From NCBI GenBank assembly GCA_003235605.1, contig QJVU01000352.1, positions 1 through 5,909 of the forward strand: a DNA stretch of 5,909 nucleotides, given 5' to 3'. The notes under the pieces are model-generated. The model was not told where the DNA came from. It saw nothing but the letters and a program-made list of their open reading frames with translations, and did not search any database. The position numbers and the translations under genes were made by a program. The stretch's first letter is position 1. Each line of letters opens with the position of its first letter. Positions 1 to 5,032 of this stretch are shown piece by piece. The stretch is from Planctomycetota bacterium (GTDB lineage: Bacteria; Planctomycetota; UBA1135; UBA2386).

Positions 1-1548
1 GCTGCCCGTACCCTGGCTTCCGGTATGATGGCCGGACTCACGTCGCCCGCGCGGCCGTGGTTCCGGCTGTCTACTCCGGACCCTGACCTGAAGGACTTCG
101 GTCCCGTGAAGGAATGGCTCTACGCGGTAGAGGTTCGCCTCCGCGAGATCCTGGCCAGGTCCAACATCTACAACACACTGCATACGCAGTACAAAGAGAT
201 AGGCGTATTCGGCACTGCACCGGCGCTGATCGCCCAGGATTTTACGGATGTCCTGCGCGGGTATCCTATCACCGTCGGTTCCTATGCGCTTGCCATGGGG
301 GACAATCTGCGAGTAGACACGCTCTACCGCGAGATCCCGATGACGGTGAAGATGGTGGTCGAGCAGTTCGGACTGAAGCGCGTATCGCAGTCCGTCAAGA
401 ACATGTATGAGAATGGCAACCTGAGCAACAACATCGTGGTCAGGCACGCCATTGAACCGAACGTCGGTGACCTGGAATATGATGGTCCTGAATCGCGGCT
501 TGTCGCAGCCAAGCCGATACGCAGCATGTACTGGGAAGCACGAGGCGGCCCCGACAACGCTTCTATCCTGGAATTGCGCGGTTACGATGACCAGCCCTTC
601 GTCGCCCCACGATGGGACATCACAGGCACCGACACCTATGGCTCATCCCCGGGTATGGAAGCCCTGGGCGACGTTATCCAGCTGCAAACCATGCAACGCT
701 GGAAAGGCGAAGGTATCGCTAAACAGGTGAGACCGCCCATGGTCGCACCAGAGGCCCTGCGGCACGCCAGCAAATCTACCATCCCTGGCGGCATCACGTA
801 CTACGATGGGCAGCAGGGTATGCGCGGGTTTGAGCCGGCCTATCATGTGGACTTCCAGCTGCAGTATCTGCTGGAGGACATCCGCGAAACGAAGACACGT
901 ATCAGCCGGGCATTCTACGAGGATCTGTTCCTCATGCTCGCGCAATCGGATCGTCGTGAGATCACGGCCCGTGAAGTTGAAGAGCGCCACGAAGAGAAGC
1001 TGATCATGCTCGGCCCAGTCCTGGAGCGTCTTGAAGACGAACTCCTGGACCCGATGATTGATCGGATTTTCCAGATCGCGCTTCGCAACGATCTCATCCC
1101 GCAACCGCCGGATGAAATGAACGAAACCGATGTCAAGGTCGAGTACATCTCGATCCTGGCACAGGCACAGAAGGCCGTTGCCATTAACTCCCTGGAGCGC
1201 ACCACTGCGTTCTTCGGTAGCCTGGTACAGGTACAAGCGGCAGGTGGGGTAACACCGGATGTGCTGGACAAGTTCAACGCAGACGAAGCCCTGGACGAAT
1301 ACGCAGACGCTATCGGTATCTCGCCGCGCGTCATACGCGACCAGGATGAAGTGGACAACATACGTGCCGCCCGCGCCAAGAAACAGCAACAGGCAGAACA
1401 GATGGCTATGGCACAGCAGGCAGTTGAGATGGCTGCTGCGGCTGGCACGGTTAAGACGAACGAACCAAACCTGGCGGCTGACGCTGCCGGCGCATTTGGC
1501 CTGGCTACCGGACAGGGTGCACAGACGCCGCAGGTAGGCCAGCCTTGA
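1..1548 (+). CDS. Portal (head-to-tail connector) protein, 5'-truncated
   Basis: Portal protein of the podovirus head-to-tail connecting family (T7 gp8-like). It forms the ring at one capsid vertex through which DNA is packaged and ejected. The reading frame is open from base 1 with no start in the expected place, so the N-terminus lies outside the window. The ATG at 25 falls inside the conserved block RTLASGMMAGLTSPARPWF and is not the real start. 515 residues are visible; family members are usually somewhat longer, so perhaps a few dozen residues are missing. Other family-like blocks are GTAPALIAQDF (about visible residue 71), the DTYGSSPGMEALGDVIQLQ segment (about 211-229), and ISRAFYEDLFLML followed by REITAREVEERHEEKL (about 301-332). 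A Gln/Ala/Met-rich helical tail (nt 1378-1446) precedes a flexible C-terminus. The stop overlaps the next start by four bases (TTGA), which suggests translational coupling. The family call is secure; the exact start cannot be given. Confidence 0.95.
   Translation, partial: AARTLASGMMAGLTSPARPWFRLSTPDPDLKDFGPVKEWLYAVEVRLREILARSNIYNTLHTQYKEIGVFGTAPALIAQDFTDVLRGYPITVGSYALAMGDNLRVDTLYREIPMTVKMVVEQFGLKRVSQSVKNMYENGNLSNNIVVRHAIEPNVGDLEYDGPESRLVAAKPIRSMYWEARGGPDNASILELRGYDDQPFVAPRWDITGTDTYGSSPGMEALGDVIQLQTMQRWKGEGIAKQVRPPMVAPEALRHASKSTIPGGITYYDGQQGMRGFEPAYHVDFQLQYLLEDIRETKTRISRAFYEDLFLMLAQSDRREITAREVEERHEEKLIMLGPVLERLEDELLDPMIDRIFQIALRNDLIPQPPDEMNETDVKVEYISILAQAQKAVAINSLERTTAFFGSLVQVQAAGGVTPDVLDKFNADEALDEYADAIGISPRVIRDQDEVDNIRAARAKKQQQAEQMAMAQQAVEMAAAAGTVKTNEPNLAADAAGAFGLATGQGAQTPQVGQP
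1532..1538 (+). promoter_or_regulatory. Ribosome binding site for the TTG-started Bbp19-like gene
   Basis: AGGTAGG lies six bases upstream of the TTG at 1545, inside the last codons of the portal gene. It supports the TTG start over the next in-frame ATG at 1587. The stronger-looking GAGGAGG at 1554-1560 has no start codon at a usable distance (the ATG at 1587 is 26 bases downstream) and simply encodes a Glu run. Confidence 0.55.
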
Positions 1549-1826
1549 GTACAGAGGAGGAACTCTCCAGGCGTACACAGACAATCATGTCCACCCGCGA
1601 TGGCCGGGCGTGGATGTGGGATCATCTGTCAGCGTGTGGTGTGTTCCGTAGCTCATACGTGAGTAACTCGCTGGACATGTCCTTCAATGAAGGCATGAGG
1701 AACGTAGGACTGAAGCTGCTGAATCAACTGCAGACCTACGCGTTTGAGGCTTACCAGAAGATGGAAGCTGAGGCTCGGGAACGACAAGACGAAGGGGTAG
1801 AGAATGAACTTGATGAAATTGATTGA
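1545..1826 (+). CDS. Bbp19-like small phage protein
   Basis: A 93-residue protein of a small family named after Bordetella phage BPP-1 Bbp19, found beside portal genes in podoviruses. Its function is not established. The family-like features are a TxxGRxWMWxHL helix (residues about 17-28), the CGVFRSSYVSNSLDMSFNEG block (31-50) and RNVGLKLLNQL with a following EAYQKM helix (52-73). The C-terminus (about 74-93) is strongly charged and mostly acidic. The start is a TTG that shares TTGA with the portal stop; an ATG at 1587 would give a 79-residue version that still keeps the conserved block, but it has no ribosome binding site near it. The last 23 bases overlap the scaffold gene. Its position suggests a head-vertex or assembly role, but that is inference. 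Confidence 0.8.
   Translation: MSTEEELSRRTQTIMSTRDGRAWMWDHLSACGVFRSSYVSNSLDMSFNEGMRNVGLKLLNQLQTYAFEAYQKMEAEARERQDEGVENELDEID
1792..1797 (+). promoter_or_regulatory. Ribosome binding site that decides the scaffold start
   Basis: AAGGGG sits six bases before the ATG at 1804, inside the coding sequence of the Bbp19-like gene. It favours 1804 over the in-frame ATGs at 1813 and 1843. A weaker GAAGG at 1825-1829 is 13 bases from the ATG at 1843, too far to be convincing. Confidence 0.6.
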
Positions 1827-2517
1827 AGGCACCTACGTGCTGATGGAAGAGGCTGCTGACGACGGCGCTGCTGCCGGCGGCGGTTCGATCATCGGGAGCG
1901 CAGGTGCAGAAGATTCCGGGGCTGAGGGTTCAGCCGAGGAAGGAAGCGGTGACGCCGGAAAGGATGACGCGGCTGGCGGAGCCGATGGCGAGGCCACAGG
2001 GAAACCTGACGGCGAAGAGGGGAAGGATGACGACTCTGGCGAGCAGGAAGGGGCGCCCGAGAAGTACGAAGACTTCGTGATCCCAGAAGGGATGACAGCA
2101 AACCCGGAGGCCCTGGCGGAGTTCCAGGAGTTCGCAAAGGCGCGCAATCTGTCCCAGAAGGATGCACAGGAAGTTCTGGACTATCACTCCAAGGAAGTAG
2201 CGAAACTCTTCACCGCCCAGGAGGAAGCGTGGACCGAGGTCAAGAAGGGCTGGGTCGACACTGCCAAAGCCGACAAGGAATATGGCGGCACGAACTTCAA
2301 AGAGAACATGAAGCACGTTGCCGTGGCCTTGAAGAATTTGGGAACTCCCGAGCTGAAAGATGCTCTCGACCAGACCGGCCTGGGGGATCACCCCGAGCTG
2401 GTGCGGTTCTTCTACCGCGTTGGAAAACTCGTCGGGGAAGCGGACTTCCGCACCGGCAACGGGGACAGCACTGGCCAGAAGGATGCAGCCAGCGTCTTAT
2501 ACCCGGACATGAACTGA
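1804..2517 (+). CDS. Putative capsid scaffolding protein
   Basis: A 237-residue acidic protein directly upstream of the major capsid gene, the usual place for a podovirus scaffold. Residues about 17-85 are a low-complexity Gly/Ala/Glu/Asp stretch, probably disordered, with a repeated GKDD motif. Residues about 87-215 look ordered: KYEDFVIPEGM, then helices containing LAEFQEFAKARNLSQKDAQEVLD, the WVDTAKADKEYGG block, and LGTPELKDALDQTGLGDHPE followed by LVRFFYRVGK. These blocks resemble a conserved phage family often annotated hypothetical or scaffold-like. The protein ends in VLYPDMN. Scaffolds normally act inside the procapsid and leave or are degraded on maturation. I see no protease motif. 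The ATG at 1804 is chosen from its ribosome binding site; the ATG at 1843 would remove the hydrophobic leader MNLMKLIEGTYVL. The scaffold role rests on position and composition. Confidence 0.78.
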   Translation: MNLMKLIEGTYVLMEEAADDGAAAGGGSIIGSAGAEDSGAEGSAEEGSGDAGKDDAAGGADGEATGKPDGEEGKDDDSGEQEGAPEKYEDFVIPEGMTANPEALAEFQEFAKARNLSQKDAQEVLDYHSKEVAKLFTAQEEAWTEVKKGWVDTAKADKEYGGTNFKENMKHVAVALKNLGTPELKDALDQTGLGDHPELVRFFYRVGKLVGEADFRTGNGDSTGQKDAASVLYPDMN

Positions 2518-2538
2518 ACCATTAACCTCAGCTAAGAG

Positions 2539-2544
2539 AAGGAG
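2539..2544 (+). promoter_or_regulatory. Consensus ribosome binding site of the major capsid gene
   Basis: AAGGAG with an eight-base spacer to the ATG at 2553, in a 35-base intergenic gap. It is the strongest ribosome binding site in the window, as expected for the most abundant virion protein. Confidence 0.75.
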
Positions 2545-2552
2545 CTAATTCA

Positions 2553-3542
2553 ATGGCTACTATCGGTAACACAAACCCCACGTATCTTGACGTTGCAAAA
2601 CGCCTTGACCCGAACGGCAAGGTCGAAACCATCGTCGAGATGCTGAACGAGGACAACGAAGTCCTCAACGACGCAACCCTGATCGAAGGCAACCTGCCCA
2701 CCGGTCACCGCACCACAGTCCGCACCGGTCTGCCTACCGCCACCTGGCGCAAGCTGAACTACGGTGTTGCACGCAGCAAGTCTCAGACCGCCCAGGTCCA
2801 GGACTCTGCCGGCATGCTCGAAGCATACGCCGAAGTTGACAAGGCCCTGGCCGATCTCAACGGCAACACTGCCGCCTTCCGTATCTCGGAAGACCGTGCG
2901 TTCCTGGAAGCGATGAACCAGGAGATGGCATCCACGCTGTTCTACGGCGACACCGATGTGAATCCCGAGCGGTTCATGGGTCTGTCTCCGCGCTACAACT
3001 CCCTGAGTGCAGCGAACGGTGTGAACATCATCAGCGGCGGCGGTTCCGGTTCCACCAACACCTCGATCTGGCTCATCAACTGGGACCCGAACGTTGCCCA
3101 CCTGTTCTACCCGAAGGGTTCGCAGGCTGGTTGGCAGCACAAGGACCTGGGCGAAGAGACCCTGAGCGACGGTGCCGGCGGTTACTACCAGGGCTACCGC
3201 ACCCACTACAAGTGGGACCTGGGCTTCTCCCTGCGTGACTGGCGCTACGTGGTTCGCATCGCGAACATCGATGTAACCGCGCTGACCTACAACGCCGCAA
3301 CTGGCGCGAAGCTGGTCGACCTCCTGGTCCAGGCCATCGAGCAGGTCAAGGGTATGCGGGGTCGCACCGTGTTCTACGCGAACCGGACGATCACCTCGTT
3401 CCTGCGTCGTCAGATCGTGAACGCCTCTGGCAACGTGCGTCTGTCCATCGACGAAGTGTATGGCAAAAAGTCTGTGACTGTGGATGGTATTCCGATCCGC
3501 AAGACCGACGCGCTGCTGAACACCGAAGCGACCGTGGCCTAA
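2553..3542 (+). CDS. Major capsid protein (epsilon15 gp7 / BPP-1 Bbp17 type)
   Basis: A 329-residue major capsid protein expected to adopt an HK97-like fold and form the icosahedral shell. The length matches the epsilon15 gp7 / Bbp17 group (about 330 residues). Recognisable segments are the N-terminal NPTYLDVAKRLDPNGKVETI (8-27) followed by VEMLNEDNEVLNDATLIEGN, the segment RISEDRAFLEAMNQEMASTL (110-129), FYGDTDVNPERFMGLSPRYN (130-149), a glycine-rich turn ISGGGSGSTNTS near 160-171, the region YKWDLGFSLRDWRYVVRIAN (219-238), and a C-terminal VDGIPIRKTDALLNTEA. The following Bbp16-type cement gene supports the assignment. Codon choice is strongly biased to C-ending and CTG codons, fitting high expression. 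It is followed at once by a hairpin that may mark the 3' end of an abundant transcript. BPP-1's capsid protein is known to have a rearranged HK97-fold topology; whether this protein shares it cannot be read from sequence alone. Confidence 0.93.
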   Translation: MATIGNTNPTYLDVAKRLDPNGKVETIVEMLNEDNEVLNDATLIEGNLPTGHRTTVRTGLPTATWRKLNYGVARSKSQTAQVQDSAGMLEAYAEVDKALADLNGNTAAFRISEDRAFLEAMNQEMASTLFYGDTDVNPERFMGLSPRYNSLSAANGVNIISGGGSGSTNTSIWLINWDPNVAHLFYPKGSQAGWQHKDLGEETLSDGAGGYYQGYRTHYKWDLGFSLRDWRYVVRIANIDVTALTYNAATGAKLVDLLVQAIEQVKGMRGRTVFYANRTITSFLRRQIVNASGNVRLSIDEVYGKKSVTVDGIPIRKTDALLNTEATVA

Positions 3543-3550
3543 GCCTGATT

Positions 3551-3571
3551 CCCTCCCTTCGGGGAGGGTTT
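3551..3571 (+). terminator. Hairpin after the capsid gene (UUCG tetraloop), terminator-like
   Basis: A perfect 7-bp stem, CCCTCCC (3551-3557) with GGGAGGG (3562-3568), closes a TTCG loop (3558-3561). In RNA this is the very stable C(UUCG)G tetraloop. Only a short TTT (3569-3571) follows, so it may be a leaky terminator, or an mRNA 3' stabiliser or processing site, rather than a full stop. It begins 8 bases after the capsid stop codon. Confidence 0.7.
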
Positions 3572-3602
3572 CCTAAACTCATTCAATATAGGAGCATCAT
3601 CA

Positions 3603-4022
3603 ATGTTTATCGACAAAGAACTTGAGTTCAGCGACGGCCAGGCAATCACCGCTTCAGCCGCTTCAACGAACCTGATCGACATCTCGCAGACCGTGGACGT
3701 TGTCCCCGGTGTACCCCTGAAGCTGCGTCTGCAGATCGACGAGGCTTTCAACCTGCTGACCACGCTGACAGTAGCTGTTCAGACTGACAGCACCGCAGCG
3801 TTCAGTTCGGCCGCCACGGTTGTCTCCAAGGACATCGCCCTGGCTGACCTTACCCTGGGTGCCGACTTCGACCTGGGCGTTCTGCTTGGCCCGTCCGAGC
3901 AGTTCATCCGCCTGTACTATACCGTCACAGGCACAGCCCCGACGACTGGTCAGGTGTCCGCGTTCATCGAGGTCTACGACGCGCCGGAAGGTAACATCGG
4001 CGCCATCCCTGGCAACCTGTAA
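3603..4022 (+). CDS. Bbp16-type capsid cement (decoration) protein
   Basis: A 139-residue protein resembling the Bbp16 family of capsid cement proteins. In BPP-1 these are jellyroll proteins that sit on the capsid surface and stabilise the expanded shell. Here MFIDKELEFSDGQAITASAA (1-20) is followed by STNLIDI, matching the family's N-terminal pattern. Alternating hydrophobic strands follow: VPLKLRLQI (38-46), LLTTLTVAVQTD (51-62), DLGVLLG (90-96), FIRLYYTVTG (101-110) and VSAFIEVYDA (118-127). There are no cysteines and no predicted membrane segment, so it is an all-beta, soluble structural protein. TAGGAG at 3589-3594 lies eight bases before the ATG. Hairpins on both sides of the gene suggest its transcript level or stability is set separately, which fits a protein needed in about the same amount as the capsid protein. 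Confidence 0.88.
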   Translation: MFIDKELEFSDGQAITASAASTNLIDISQTVDVVPGVPLKLRLQIDEAFNLLTTLTVAVQTDSTAAFSSAATVVSKDIALADLTLGADFDLGVLLGPSEQFIRLYYTVTGTAPTTGQVSAFIEVYDAPEGNIGAIPGNL

Positions 4023-4043
4023 GGGTAGCTGAACCGTAACCGT

Positions 4044-4071
4044 GGTCCCGCCCCTCCGGGGGCGGACCTTT
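4044..4071 (+). terminator. Hairpin after the cement gene (UCCG tetraloop), terminator-like
   Basis: A 7-bp stem, CCGCCCC (4048-4054) with GGGGCGG (4059-4065), closes a TCCG loop (4055-4058). It extends by three more pairs, GGT (4044-4046) with ACC (4066-4068), past a single bulged C at 4047. TTT (4069-4071) follows. The loop belongs to the same stable UNCG class as the hairpin after the capsid gene. The short U-run suggests partial termination or mRNA 3'-end protection. Confidence 0.68.
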
Positions 4072-4084
4072 CAGGAGCATAAAA

Positions 4085-4357
4085 ATGGGAATCAAGGTAG
4101 TCGCAACGAAGCGCGGGTATTACGGGCAACTGATCGAACCCGGTCAAATGTTCGAGATTGCAAAGAAAGAGGATTTCGCTGACAGCTCCAAGACCGGCGG
4201 GTGGATGAAGCTGTTCGATGTGAAGAACGCCAAGGGTGTGCAGGCTGCGCCGAAACCGCGCAATCGTCGGGAGTCGAAGGTCATTGAACCTGAGACACTG
4301 AAGGACGCCGGCGAGCTTATGACCGAAGGCGAAGATCTCAACGACTGGCAGGAGTAA
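4085..4357 (+). CDS. Small phage protein of unknown function
   Basis: A 90-residue protein between the cement and adaptor genes. I do not recognise a named family. The N-terminal half (VVATKRGYYGQLIEPGQMFEI, positions 5-25, then GGWMKLFDV) resembles short proteins in many phage head modules in which a GYYG motif is followed by a GxxFEI strand and a tryptophan. It could be a small SH3-like beta barrel. The C-terminal half changes from basic (KPRNRRESK, about 57-65) to acidic (ETLKDAGELMTEGEDLNDW) and is probably flexible. CAGGAG at 4072-4077 is seven bases before the ATG. The ribosome binding site for the next gene lies in its last codons and the gap to that gene is three bases, so it is probably co-translated with the tail adaptor. 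A minor virion or head-completion role is possible from position only. Confidence 0.8.
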   Translation: MGIKVVATKRGYYGQLIEPGQMFEIAKKEDFADSSKTGGWMKLFDVKNAKGVQAAPKPRNRRESKVIEPETLKDAGELMTEGEDLNDWQE

Positions 4358-4360
4358 GAC

Positions 4361-5032
4361 ATGGCGAGCAAGGTCGACATCTGCAATATGGCGTTAACGA
4401 ACCTGGGGTCCAAACAGACCATCCAGGATCTCGCTGCGGACACATCGACCGAAGCCCGCACCTGCAATCTGCATTATGACCAGGCGCTGCTGACAGTGCT
4501 GGAGGCAGCGAACTGGTCCTTTGCAACGACCACAGGCACGAGCGCATTGCTGTCTGCAACAGCGCCGGCTGACTGGAGCTACATGTATGCCTGGCCAGCC
4601 CTGGCCGTGCGCATCATCGAGATAGTGAACGGCTTCGCAGGCCGCACTTCGCGCCCGTTGAAGTTCAAGAAAACGATTTACAATGGGCAGAAGGTTCTGC
4701 TCACAGACACGTCCTCACCGACCTGGCGATACGTGTTCGAGAACACTGACCCGACGCTTTACAGCGCCGCGTTCATCGACGCCCTGTCTGCCCAGCTGGC
4801 GGCCAGGATTGCAATGCCCCTCACGCGCAAGCTGGATCTGCGTGCGAAGGCCCTGGCGGATTACTACAAGCTGGTTGGAGTTGCCTCCGCCCAGGATGCA
4901 AACGAGAGTTCAATAAATACAGAGCCGGACTACACGGCCGAATGGTTTACGGATCGGGACTACGACAGCGGGAACACAATCCTCACTGTCGATGCGGATG
5001 GCAATATAGCGGAAATTCCAGGTAGACTGTAA
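4361..5032 (+). CDS. Tail adaptor protein (T7 gp11-like, tail tubular protein A)
   Basis: A 223-residue protein of the podovirus adaptor family, which forms the ring that joins the portal to the tail nozzle. The N-terminal signature is typical: ICNMALTNLGSKQTIQDL (7-24), the acidic-to-STEARTCN turn (29-36), and HYDQALLTVLEAANWSFATT (38-57), matching the family pattern of helices ending in a WxFA motif. A middle beta-rich region (about 72-125) carries DWSYMYAWPALAVRI and the YNGQKVLLTD strand. The ALSAQLAARIAMPLT helix (141-155) and the ALADYYKLVGVASAQDANES helix (164-183) are also characteristic; in relatives this helix leads into a C-terminal extension. AGGAG at 4350-4354, inside the preceding gene, is six bases before the start. 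The TAA stop shares one base with the next start (TAATG), so the adaptor and nozzle are probably translated in a coupled way. Confidence 0.88.
   Translation: MASKVDICNMALTNLGSKQTIQDLAADTSTEARTCNLHYDQALLTVLEAANWSFATTTGTSALLSATAPADWSYMYAWPALAVRIIEIVNGFAGRTSRPLKFKKTIYNGQKVLLTDTSSPTWRYVFENTDPTLYSAAFIDALSAQLAARIAMPLTRKLDLRAKALADYYKLVGVASAQDANESSINTEPDYTAEWFTDRDYDSGNTILTVDADGNIAEIPGRL

Noticed and set aside
1554..1560. GAGGAGG as a strong ribosome binding site for a start at 1587
   Set aside because: The spacing to ATG 1587 is about 26 bases, too far, and the bases encode the Glu run of the Bbp19-like protein.
643..1584. Long open frame on the minus strand opposite the portal gene (313 codons)
   Set aside because: It is antisense to a clear portal gene and its protein has no recognisable motif. 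Codon bias in GC-rich genes often leaves the opposite strand open.
2550..3206. Minus-strand open frame of 218 codons opposite the capsid gene
   Set aside because: It mirrors the strongly biased codons of the major capsid gene and has no family features.
3569..3602. Possible promoter between the capsid hairpin and the cement gene (a CAATAT box at 3584-3589)
   Set aside because: A matching -35 box would have to lie inside the hairpin stem and no good one is present. One AT-rich hexamer is not enough.
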